A stretch of DNA of 64,000 nt, taken from JAJEAD01 sp964420925. Its GTDB lineage: Bacteria; Pseudomonadota; Gammaproteobacteria; HK1. Positions within the stretch are counted from its first letter, which is position 1, and every line of letters begins with the position of its first letter. Of the stretch, positions 33,257 through 41,433 are shown piece after piece. The notes under the pieces were generated by a model that was not told the DNA's origin, made no database searches, and saw nothing but the letters and a program-made list of their open reading frames with translations. The position numbers and the translations under genes were made by a program. Location: contig CAYQVB010000003.1 in NCBI GenBank assembly GCA_964420925.1, forward strand, positions 1 to 64,000, written 5' to 3'.

Positions 33257-36200
33257 TGATACTCCAGCGAGACCCGGTCCCTGCCGGCCAGCTCCTTCAG
33301 GCTCGCGAGCAACTCGTCGGTGGGGCGCACTCGCCACCGGTCGCCCAGGGGCACTCTGACCCGCGCGTCGCGGCGACAGTAGTCTATGCACACCGGTGTG
33401 GACCCCCCCGGAGTGGTGCGCATCGCCTCGGCGATCGAGCGCAGCAGTCCACCGTCCGCTCCGGCATCGTCCAGGCGCACGGCAATCCACTTCGCACGCG
33501 CAGCCCTCGCTTCTTCCAGATCGTAGATCCGCTCCACCGTGATGGAGTATCCGCCGCTCCAATCGTCGGCGGCGACTTCCCCTTCCAGGACGACGAGGCG
33601 GTCCTTGACCAGGATATCCCGGTGTCGCTGATAGGCTTCTGCGTAGACCACCGCGTCGGCCCGTGCGCTCCGGTCGTCGAGGCTGAGTATCGCCATGCGT
33701 CCGTTCCGGCTGTTGGTGACCCTCAAGGCCACCACCAGACCGGCCACGACCGCCTTCCTGCCGGAGAGCGCGTCCAGAGAGTCCAGCCTTCCCGAGGTGA
33801 TCTCGGATAGCTCCGATTCGAAACTCGTGATGGGATGGCCGCTGAGATACACCCCGAGAGTCTCTTTCTCACCCATGAGTCGTTCGTGTTCCGACCACTC
33901 GGGTGCCTCGATGAAGGAATCGCCGCTCTCGACGCCGGCCACGGCCCCTCCGAAAAGGTCGTCCTGTCCCGCGACCGCATCGCGGCTGTGCTGCTCACCC
34001 GCCTGCATCGCCCGGGCCAAGGTGGCGATCAGGGAGGCGCGCGAGGGGCCGAGTCGGTCCAGGGCTCCGGCCCGGATCAGCGCCTCCAGAGCACGACGGT
34101 TGACCCGGCGGGCATCGATGCGGCGACAGAAGTCGAAGAGGTCCCGGAAGGGCCCTTTCGCGTTCCGGTCCTCGATGATGCCGGCGACCGCGCTCTGCCC
34201 CATCCCCTTGAGCGCCCCGAGCCCGTAGCGGATGGCGCGAGGACCCGCGACCGCAAAGGCGTACTCGGACTCGTTGACGTCGGGGGGGTGGACCTCGAGG
34301 GAGAGCTCGCTGCATTCGTCGATCATCACCACGATCTTGTCGGTGTGGTCCATGTCCGCCGACAGGACCGCCGCCATGAACGCGGCCGGATAGTGCGCCT
34401 TGAGCCATGCGGTCTGGTAGCCGATGAGCGCATACGCGGCGGAGTGAGCCCGATTGAAGCCGTATCCCGCGAACTTTTCCATGATGTCGAAGATCGCGTT
34501 CGCAACGTGGGAGGGCACTTCGCGCGCGTGCGCGCCGTCGAGGAAGACGGCGCGCTGTTTTGCCATCTCTGCCGGCTGTTTCTTGCCCATCGCCTTGCGC
34601 AGCACGTCGGCTCCGCCCAGGGTGTATCCCGCCAGGACCTGGGCGATCTGCATGACCTGCTCCTGGTACAGGATCACGCCGTAGGTGGGTTTCAGAATCG
34701 GCTCCAGATCCGGGTGGGGATAGCTCACCGGCACCCGCCCCTGCTTTCGGGCGATGAAGTCCTCGACCATGCCCGACTGCTGCGGTCCCGGCCGAATGAG
34801 GGCGTTGAGGGCGCTCAGATCGTCGAATGTGTCGGGCACGAGGCGTCTGATGACGTCCTTGCACAGGCGCGACTCGAGCTGAAACACCGCGGTGGTCGCG
34901 GCACGCTGGATCAGCGCGTAGGTCGCGGAATCGTCGAGTGGAACGGCGCCGAGATCCAGCAACGCCTCGCCGGACGCCTCCCGCTGCGCGTTGATGCTGC
35001 GCACCGCCCAGTCGATGATGGTCAGGGTGCGCAGTCCCAGGAAGTCGAACTTGACGAGACCGATCGCCTCGACGTCGTCCTTGTCGAACTGGGTGACGAG
35101 GGTGCCGTCCGGCTCCCGATAGAGCGCGGTGTACTCGGTGAGCGCGCGGGGCGCGATCACGACGCCTCCGGCATGGCGCCCCGCATTGCGCGCGAGACCC
35201 TCCAGCTTGCGCGCGAGCTCGACGATCGCGCGTGCATCCTCGTCCTCCTCGCAGCGGGTCTTGAATGCTTCCTCGTCGAGGGCCCGCTCGAGCGTCATGC
35301 CGAGCTCGAAGGGAATCAGCTTGGCGAGTTGATCGACGTATCCGTAGGGGAAGCCGAGCACGCGCCCCACGTCGCGCACCACCGCCCGCGCCGCCATCGT
35401 GCCGAAGGTGATGATCTGCGCGACCCTTTCCCCTCCCGGCGAGGTTGCCGAGTGACGATTCGCGACGTACTCGATGACCCGGTCCCGCCCTTCCATGCAG
35501 AAGTCGATGTCGAAGTCGGGCAGGGACACCCGTTCCGGGTTGAGGAAGCGTTCGAAGAGCAGTGCGTGCTCTATCGGATCGAGATCGGTGATGCCCAACG
35601 CGTAGCCCACCAGGGAACCTGCCCCCGAGCCTCGCCCGGGTCCTACCGGTACTCCGTTTTCCCGAGCCCAGCGGGTGAAGTCGGCCACGATGAGAAAGTA
35701 GCCCGCGAAGCCCATGCGAATGATGACGTCGAGCTCCATCTCCAGGCGAGCGCGATACGGTGCGGGCTCGACCGGCGCGCCGCGCCGTTCCGCAAGGCGC
35801 CCCTCCAGACCGGCCTCGGCCTGCCTCCGCAGGCATTCCGGCGGCGTGGTGCCCGGCGGCACCGGAAAGTCCGGAAGGTGATCCTGCCCGAGCGAGAGTT
35901 CCAGGTTGCAGCGCCGGGCGATCTCGACGCTGTTCTCGAGCGCCTCGGGAAGATCCGAAAAGAGCTCGGCCATCTCTCGTGACGAACGCAGGTACTGCTG
36001 GTCGGAGTAGCGCCGGACCCGGCGGGGATCGTCCAGGGTCCGGCCCTCCTGGATGCACACCCGAGCTTCGTGGGCCTCGAAGTCATCGGGACGCAGGAAG
36101 CGGACCTGGTTGGTGGCCACCACCGGCACCTCGTATTCGACGGCCAGATCCAGGGCGCGAGCGAGGTATTCCTGCTCGTTCTCGCGTCCGGTGCGGTGCA

Positions 36201-36705
36201 ATTCCAGGTAGTAGCGGTCCGGGAAGACCCGCAACCAGCGCTCCAGGCGCCGGCGTGCTGCATCCGGACGAGCGGCGAGCAGGGCCTGGCCGACATCGCC
36301 CTGAAGCCCACCGGAAAGCGCAATCAGGCCCGGCAACCCGTCTTCCAGCCAGACCGGGTCGAGCATCGGAGCTCCCTTGATTCGCCCCTCCACGTAGGTC
36401 CGGGACACCAGTCGCGCCAGGCGTGCATATCCTTCGCGGTCCTGGCAAAGAAGGATGAGGCGGGCGGGCTGGTTGGGATCGAAGTCGTTGGGCAGCGCAA
36501 GGTCCGCTCCGATGATCGGCTTCACCCCCGCCGCGCTCGCCGCCCGGAAGAACTTGATGGCCGAAAACAGGTTTCCGCACTCGGTGACCGCGAGCGCCGG
36601 AACCTCCGCTGCGGTGCAGGTCTCGACGAGGGGTGCAATGCGCACGATGCTGTCGACCAGCGAGTACTCGGTGCGCAGGTTGAGATGAACGAAGGGGGCG
36701 GACAT
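33253..36705 (-). CDS. dnaE: DNA polymerase III subunit alpha
   Basis: A 1150-residue replicative polymerase of the DnaE1 class. It begins with a PHP domain (FVHLNLRTEYSLVDS; the metal-binding His pattern is not fully kept, as in other proteobacterial DnaE). The polymerase core includes GPGRGSGAGSLVGYALGIT and the catalytic Asp pair in LPDFDIDFCMEGRD. The thumb segment GYGFNRAHSAAYALIGYQTA follows, then a helix-hairpin-helix region and the OB-fold near residue 1000 (VAGLVVALRVTNSRNGRMA). It sits between rnhB and accA in the classical cluster. Confidence 0.97.
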   Translation of the reverse strand: MSAPFVHLNLRTEYSLVDSIVRIAPLVETCTAAEVPALAVTECGNLFSAIKFFRAASAAGVKPIIGADLALPNDFDPNQPARLILLCQDREGYARLARLVSRTYVEGRIKGAPMLDPVWLEDGLPGLIALSGGLQGDVGQALLAARPDAARRRLERWLRVFPDRYYLELHRTGRENEQEYLARALDLAVEYEVPVVATNQVRFLRPDDFEAHEARVCIQEGRTLDDPRRVRRYSDQQYLRSSREMAELFSDLPEALENSVEIARRCNLELSLGQDHLPDFPVPPGTTPPECLRRQAEAGLEGRLAERRGAPVEPAPYRARLEMELDVIIRMGFAGYFLIVADFTRWARENGVPVGPGRGSGAGSLVGYALGITDLDPIEHALLFERFLNPERVSLPDFDIDFCMEGRDRVIEYVANRHSATSPGGERVAQIITFGTMAARAVVRDVGRVLGFPYGYVDQLAKLIPFELGMTLERALDEEAFKTRCEEDEDARAIVELARKLEGLARNAGRHAGGVVIAPRALTEYTALYREPDGTLVTQFDKDDVEAIGLVKFDFLGLRTLTIIDWAVRSINAQREASGEALLDLGAVPLDDSATYALIQRAATTAVFQLESRLCKDVIRRLVPDTFDDLSALNALIRPGPQQSGMVEDFIARKQGRVPVSYPHPDLEPILKPTYGVILYQEQVMQIAQVLAGYTLGGADVLRKAMGKKQPAEMAKQRAVFLDGAHAREVPSHVANAIFDIMEKFAGYGFNRAHSAAYALIGYQTAWLKAHYPAAFMAAVLSADMDHTDKIVVMIDECSELSLEVHPPDVNESEYAFAVAGPRAIRYGLGALKGMGQSAVAGIIEDRNAKGPFRDLFDFCRRIDARRVNRRALEALIRAGALDRLGPSRASLIATLARAMQAGEQHSRDAVAGQDDLFGGAVAGVESGDSFIEAPEWSEHERLMGEKETLGVYLSGHPITSFESELSEITSGRLDSLDALSGRKAVVAGLVVALRVTNSRNGRMAILSLDDRSARADAVVYAEAYQRHRDILVKDRLVVLEGEVAADDWSGGYSITVERIYDLEEARAARAKWIAVRLDDAGADGGLLRSIAEAMRTTPGGSTPVCIDYCRRDARVRVPLGDRWRVRPTDELLASLKELAGRDRVSLEYQ

Positions 36706-36789
36706 GGCGGTGAGAGAAAGGGCGAATCCGGATTCTAGCCCGGATTGCTCAGTGCGCCGTCCTCCTACCGGGGACGCCGGCTGGCCCGG

Positions 36790-37407
36790 TCACGGACCCC
36801 GCCCTCGATGCCCGGTCTCCTCCATCCGGAGATCGATCGCACGCCGGACCGGAGCGAAGGTGGAGCGGTGTTCGGGACAGGGGCCGTGATGCTCGAGCGC
36901 CTGCCGGTGGGCACGGGTGGGATAGCCCTTGTTGGTGGCGAACCCGTACTCCGGATGGCGGCGGTCGAGAAGCGTCATCGTTCGATCCCGTTCCACCTTG
37001 GCGATGATCGATGCGGCGGAAATCTCGGAAACGAGGGAGTCGCCCGAGACGATGCACCGTACCTCGCAGTCGAGCCGGGGAACCTGGTTGCCGTCGACGA
37101 GCACGAGCTCAGGACGAAGCGGGAGCGCCTCCACTGCGCGTTTCATGGCCAGCAGGCTCGCCCGCAGAATGTCGAGCTCGTCGATTTCCGCAACACTCGC
37201 GCTCGCGACCGCGAAGCCCCGGGCCCGCGATCGGATGAGCTCCGCCAGGCGCTCCCGAGCCCGAGCGGTAAGGACCTTGGAGTCGGCCAGACCGCAGACC
37301 GGGCGGTGAGCGTCGAGGATTACCGCCGCCGCGACCACCGGACCGGCGAGCGGCCCGCGTCCCGCCTCGTCCACGCCCGCCACGATCGCCCTACTGCTCC
37401 CGGTCAT
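36790..37407 (-). CDS. rnhB: Ribonuclease HII
   Basis: A 205-residue enzyme that removes ribonucleotides from RNA-DNA hybrids. The catalytic acidic residues are in GVDEAGRGPLAGPV (Asp13-Glu14), VLVDGNQ (Asp) and IIAKVERDR (Asp). NKGYPTRAHRQAL and HRSTFAPV are typical of RNase HII. ATG at 37407 overlaps the stop of lpxB by four bases. dnaE follows after 84 bases. Confidence 0.96.
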   Translation of the reverse strand: MTGSSRAIVAGVDEAGRGPLAGPVVAAAVILDAHRPVCGLADSKVLTARARERLAELIRSRARGFAVASASVAEIDELDILRASLLAMKRAVEALPLRPELVLVDGNQVPRLDCEVRCIVSGDSLVSEISAASIIAKVERDRTMTLLDRRHPEYGFATNKGYPTRAHRQALEHHGPCPEHRSTFAPVRRAIDLRMEETGHRGRGP

Positions 37408-38576
37408 GCCACCCTCCCGGAACCTGACCTCGGAGCACGGGACCTGCGCGCCAGGAGCTCGAGCACGGCCGCGGCGGCGCTGCAGTCCGCATCGTTTCGC
37501 AGGGCTTGGCGGATGGAAGCGAACTCCGCCTGGAGCGATGGCACGTCTTCAGGATGCTCGAGATATCGCAACACCGCAGCGCCGAGATGGGCGCCGGTCG
37601 CCCGGTCCTGCAGCAGTTCCGGCACGACGGCGCGGCCCGCGAGCAGATTGGGGAGGCCGACGTGGGCGACGTGCAGGAGTCGCCGCCCGATTGCCCAGGT
37701 GAGAGCACGAGTCCGATAGGTGATGACCATCGGACGCCGGTGGAGCAGGGTTTCCAGGGTGGCGGTGCCGGAAGCGAGGAGAACGACGTCCGCCGCGGCC
37801 ATCGCCGACCATGACTCTCCGTCGAGTATCCGGACATCGAGGTCGCGCCCTCTTTCCTCGAGCACCGACTCGAAGTGGCGGCGCAGCGCAGAATCGAGGA
37901 GCGGCGCCACGAAGCAAATCCGGCCGCGCCGCGCCGCGAGCCAGCACGCCGCTTCCACCATGGGCACGGCAAGCTGAGCGACTTCCGAGTGGCGGCTGCC
38001 CGGCAGGAGGGCCACGACTTCGGCATCCCGAGTCAGACTGAGACGTCTTCGCTCCGCCGCCCGGTCCGGCACATCGGGAACCGAGTCCGCGCTCGGGTGA
38101 CCGACGAAAGTCGCCTCCACCCCCCACCGCGCGTAGAAGTCCGCCTCGAATGGAAAGAGCGCGAGGAGAAGATCGACGGCCCGGGCGATCTTGCGCACCC
38201 GGTAGCGCCGCCACGCCCATACCGAAGGACTCACATAGTGCACCGTCGGGATGCCGGCGCGGCGCAGGCGCTCCTCGAGCCCGAGATTGAAGTCCGGCGC
38301 GTCCACTCCTATGAACACGTCCGGCGGATCCGCGATCCAGGCGCGGGCAAGGCGGGCGCGCACCGGCAGGAGGGCGAGGTAGCGCGGCACCGCCTCGACC
38401 AGTCCGGCAACGGACAGGCGATCCATCGGATAGAGGCAACGGCACCCCGCCTCGACCATGCCGGGACCCGCGATGCCCTCGAAGCGGGCATGCGGAATCC
38501 GCTCCCGGAGCGCGCGGACGAGTCCCGCGCCCAGCCGGTCGCCCGACGCCTCCCCCGCGACCAGGGCTACGCGCAC
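37404..38576 (-). CDS. lpxB: Lipid-A-disaccharide synthase
   Basis: A 390-residue GT19 glycosyltransferase that joins lipid X and UDP-diacylglucosamine to form the lipid A disaccharide. Recognisable segments are VALVAGEASGDRLGAGLVRAL, FIGVDAPDFNLGLEERLR, VHYVSPSVWAWRRYRVRK, VALLPGSRHSEVAQL and ASGTATLETLL. The start is GTG at 38576, 17 bases after lpxA. Its stop overlaps rnhB. Confidence 0.96.
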   Translation of the reverse strand: MRVALVAGEASGDRLGAGLVRALRERIPHARFEGIAGPGMVEAGCRCLYPMDRLSVAGLVEAVPRYLALLPVRARLARAWIADPPDVFIGVDAPDFNLGLEERLRRAGIPTVHYVSPSVWAWRRYRVRKIARAVDLLLALFPFEADFYARWGVEATFVGHPSADSVPDVPDRAAERRRLSLTRDAEVVALLPGSRHSEVAQLAVPMVEAACWLAARRGRICFVAPLLDSALRRHFESVLEERGRDLDVRILDGESWSAMAAADVVLLASGTATLETLLHRRPMVITYRTRALTWAIGRRLLHVAHVGLPNLLAGRAVVPELLQDRATGAHLGAAVLRYLEHPEDVPSLQAEFASIRQALRNDADCSAAAAVLELLARRSRAPRSGSGRVA

Positions 38577-38593
38577 CGTCGATCCCTTCGCGA

Positions 38594-39361
38594 CTAGCGC
38601 ACGATGCCCCGCTGCGAGCGGAGCAGGAAGTCATGCAGATTCCGCACTTCCTCAGACTCTTCGGCCAGAGCCGCCAGCGCGGCGAGCGCCCGATCCAGGC
38701 TCTTGCCCTGGCGATACAGGATTCGGTAGGCGCGCCTCAGTTCCAGAATCTGCTCGGAACGATAGCCCCGGCGTTTCAGGCCTTCGCGGTTGAGACCGTG
38801 GGGGCGGGCGAAGTTGCCGGCGACGGTGACGTAGGGCGGCACGTCCTTGAGGATCACCGTCCCCATCGCCGAAAAGCTGTGTGCGCCGACGCAGCAGAAC
38901 TGGTGCACCATGCTGAAGGCGCCGAAGGTAACCCAGTCGCCGACTTCCACGTGACCGGCAAGGGTCGTCCCGTTCGCCATGACGATATCGGACCCCACTT
39001 GGCAATCGTGCGCGATGTGCACACCGGCCATTATCCAGTTCCGGTTGCCCAACCGGGTGACGCCGCTCGCCCGAGTTCCCCGGTTGAAGGTGCAGAACTC
39101 GCGAATGACGTTGTCGTCACCGATCTCCAGCCGGGTGGTCTCGCCGCGGAACTTCTTGTCCTGGGGCTCCTCGCCGAGCGAGCTGGACGCGAAAATGCGA
39201 TTGTTGCGCCCGATGCGGGTCGGACCCCGGATGACGACGTGAGGACCTATGCTCGTCCCGGATCCGACCCTGACCCCTGCGTCGATGACTGCGCCCGGGC
39301 CGACTTCCACGTCGTCCGCGAGTAGGGCGGAGGCGTCGACGATCGCGCTCGGATGAATCAT
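38594..39361 (-). CDS. lpxA: UDP-N-acetylglucosamine acyltransferase LpxA
   Basis: A 255-residue hexapeptide-repeat acyltransferase that starts lipid A synthesis by 3-O-acylating UDP-GlcNAc. Visible are the left-handed beta-helix repeats from IHPSAIVDASALLADDVEVG onward, the catalytic His region MAGVHIAHDCQVGS, GAFSMVHQFCCVG, and the C-terminal helices REGLKRRGYRSEQILELRRA. ATG at 39361 overlaps the fabZ stop by four bases. Confidence 0.96.
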   Translation of the reverse strand: MIHPSAIVDASALLADDVEVGPGAVIDAGVRVGSGTSIGPHVVIRGPTRIGRNNRIFASSSLGEEPQDKKFRGETTRLEIGDDNVIREFCTFNRGTRASGVTRLGNRNWIMAGVHIAHDCQVGSDIVMANGTTLAGHVEVGDWVTFGAFSMVHQFCCVGAHSFSAMGTVILKDVPPYVTVAGNFARPHGLNREGLKRRGYRSEQILELRRAYRILYRQGKSLDRALAALAALAEESEEVRNLHDFLLRSQRGIVR

Positions 39362-39807
39362 TCACCGAGCGTCCGCAACGCCCCCATGAGCTCGGCGTGC
39401 GCCACCACTTTGTCGTCGACCCGGGCCTCCGATCGGACCTTCCATACGCCCCGGATGTCGCGCAGGCGATCCACGCGCACCATCAACTGATCGCCGGGGA
39501 TCACCGGCTGCCGGAAGCGCGCCCGGTCCACGCCGACGAAGTAGTAGATCGAATCCGCGGGCGGCAGCTCGGAGAGCGAACGCAGCGCGAGAATTCCGGT
39601 CGCCTGCGCCATTGCCTCGAGAATGAGCACCGCGGGCATGACCGGTTGGCCCGGGAAGTGGCCGGGAAAGAAAGGCTCGTTGATGGTGACGTTCTTGAGA
39701 GCGAGCACCGACTTCCCGGGCGTGCACTCGACGATGCGATCGATCAGCAGCATCGGATAGCGGTGCGGCAGATAGTCCAGCACCCTGGAGATGTCCATGT
39801 CGATCAT
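39358..39807 (-). CDS. fabZ: (3R)-hydroxyacyl-ACP dehydratase FabZ
   Basis: A 149-residue hot-dog-fold dehydratase of fatty acid synthesis. Catalytic motifs are YLPHRYPMLLIDRIVE, NEPFFPGHFPGQPVMPAVLI (His and nearby Glu in LILEAMAQ) and VDRARFRQPVIPGDQL. The ATG at 39807 overlaps the lpxD stop by four bases and gives the usual length; a longer upstream frame is the shadow of lpxD coding. Confidence 0.96.
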   Translation of the reverse strand: MIDMDISRVLDYLPHRYPMLLIDRIVECTPGKSVLALKNVTINEPFFPGHFPGQPVMPAVLILEAMAQATGILALRSLSELPPADSIYYFVGVDRARFRQPVIPGDQLMVRVDRLRDIRGVWKVRSEARVDDKVVAHAELMGALRTLGE

Positions 39808-40865
39808 TCGCGCTCCCGGGAGTTTGTAGCCTCGTTGTCGTCGTTCGGGCCGACCCCCAGCCGCTCTTCGAGGCGGCGTATCCGGCGGGCCATTCGATCG
39901 AGCTGGCGCATTCTCGCCACGTTCCTGCGCCATTCCCGATTTGTCTGAACGGGCATGCCGGAGGAGTACACGCCGGGCTTCCGGATGGAGTTCGGGACGG
40001 CCGAAGTCGCGGTCAAGTGGACGTCATCCGCCACCCGGATGTGGCCGGCCAGTGACGCGGCACCCCCTATTGTGCACCGCCTGCCGATTTGAGCGCTTCC
40101 GCCGATCGCGACGCATGCGGCGACGGCGGTGTGGGCTCCGATGTGCACGTTGTGGGCAATCTGGATGAGGTTGTCGAGCTTGACCCCGTCTTCAATCACG
40201 GTGTCTTCCAGCGCCCCCCGGTCGACTGTGGTGTTGGCGCCGATTTCCACATCGTCGCCGATGAGGACCCCGCCCAACTGGGGAACCTTCACCCAGACGC
40301 CATCGTCGTTGGCGATACCGAAACCGTCCGCCCCGATGACCACGCCGGGATGGACGATGGTGCGCTCGCCGATTCTCGCCCGGCAACAGACCGTGACGTT
40401 GGCCACGAGGATCGCGCCGTCCCCGACGACGACTTCTCCCTCGAGCACGCAACCGGGCCCGAGCACGACCTCCTCGCCGATGCGGACCTCGGGGCCGATG
40501 ACGCAGTGGGCGCCGACCGAAGCGCTGCCGGATACTCGCGCCCTCGCGTCGACACTCGAGCTCGCATGGATGCCCGGCGAAGGCTGAGGGGCAACGTTCA
40601 GCAACGCCGCCGCCCGCGCATAGCCTGCGTAGGGGTTGCTCACCACCAGGCAGGCGGTGGGGGACTCCTCGATGAAGTGCCGCTCCATCAGCACCGCCGC
40701 CGCGCGGGTATGGGCCAAGTCGGAGCGATAGCGACGGTTGTGGAAGAAGCTCAGATCGCGAGGACCGGCGCCAGCGAGGGTGGCGACTCCCTCAACCGGA
40801 CGTTCCGGGTCCCCTTGCAACTCGGCGCCCAGAGTCTCCGCGAGCTCCCCCAGCTTGAGTCCCAC
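39804..40865 (-). CDS. lpxD: UDP-3-O-acylglucosamine N-acyltransferase LpxD
   Basis: A 353-residue trimeric hexapeptide acyltransferase, third step of lipid A synthesis. The N-terminal uridine-binding domain is KLGELAETLGAELQGD to about residue 100, followed by the beta-helix repeats. The catalytic His lies in LIQIAHNVHIGAH, and the C-terminal helix QLDRMARRIRRLEERLG follows. The start is GTG at 40865. It lies 21 bases downstream of skp. Confidence 0.95.
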   Translation of the reverse strand: MGLKLGELAETLGAELQGDPERPVEGVATLAGAGPRDLSFFHNRRYRSDLAHTRAAAVLMERHFIEESPTACLVVSNPYAGYARAAALLNVAPQPSPGIHASSSVDARARVSGSASVGAHCVIGPEVRIGEEVVLGPGCVLEGEVVVGDGAILVANVTVCCRARIGERTIVHPGVVIGADGFGIANDDGVWVKVPQLGGVLIGDDVEIGANTTVDRGALEDTVIEDGVKLDNLIQIAHNVHIGAHTAVAACVAIGGSAQIGRRCTIGGAASLAGHIRVADDVHLTATSAVPNSIRKPGVYSSGMPVQTNREWRRNVARMRQLDRMARRIRRLEERLGVGPNDDNEATNSRERE

Positions 40866-40886
40866 AACCCTCGCACCCCGCAGCGT

Positions 40887-41429
40887 TCAATTCCCGCTCT
40901 CGGACTCCACCCTCAGTCTGTCAATCACCAGTTCGGTGATGTCCACTCGTTCCCCCGCAAACACCACCCCGTCGGTCAGAATGATGTCGTAGCTGTCGGC
41001 TCTCGCCAGCGCCTGGATCACCTCGGTGATGTTGCGCTGGAGCTTGGACAGCTCATGACTGCGCCGCAGGTTCAGATCCTCGCGAAACTCCTCCTGGGAA
41101 CGCCGGAGCTCGCGTCGCAGGCGGCGAACCTCCTCTTCGAGCTTCGTGCGCTCGCTGGCGGACATGATCGCGCTGTTCTTGACGAGATGATCTTCCTTTT
41201 CGTTCAGATCCCGCTGGAGCAACACCAGCTCTCGATCGCGTGGCGCGAACTCGTCGTCGATTCGCGCGCGGGCTGCAATGGCCTGCGGAGCGGCGTCCAT
41301 GACCCGGGGCACGTTGACGAAACCCACCTTGAACTCCTGTCCGAAGGCGGACGGTTGAACGGCGTGGGCCGCCGCGACAACCACCCCGGCGAGCAGACAC
41401 TTCCGAAACGAGCGGAATCCGGCCGGCAT
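40887..41429 (-). CDS. skp: OmpH/Skp family periplasmic chaperone
   Basis: A 180-residue chaperone that holds unfolded outer-membrane proteins in the periplasm. A signal peptide (MPAGFRSFRKCLLAGVVVAA then AHAVQPSAFG) precedes KVGFVNVPRVMDAAPQA, the Skp start. A long charged coiled coil (about 60-140) and a C-terminal beta strand YDIILTDGVVFA follow. The start at 41429 lies four bases after the bamA stop; upstream codons belong to the bamA shadow. Confidence 0.92.
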   Translation of the reverse strand: MPAGFRSFRKCLLAGVVVAAAHAVQPSAFGQEFKVGFVNVPRVMDAAPQAIAARARIDDEFAPRDRELVLLQRDLNEKEDHLVKNSAIMSASERTKLEEEVRRLRRELRRSQEEFREDLNLRRSHELSKLQRNITEVIQALARADSYDIILTDGVVFAGERVDITELVIDRLRVESESGN

Positions 41430-41433
41430 CGCG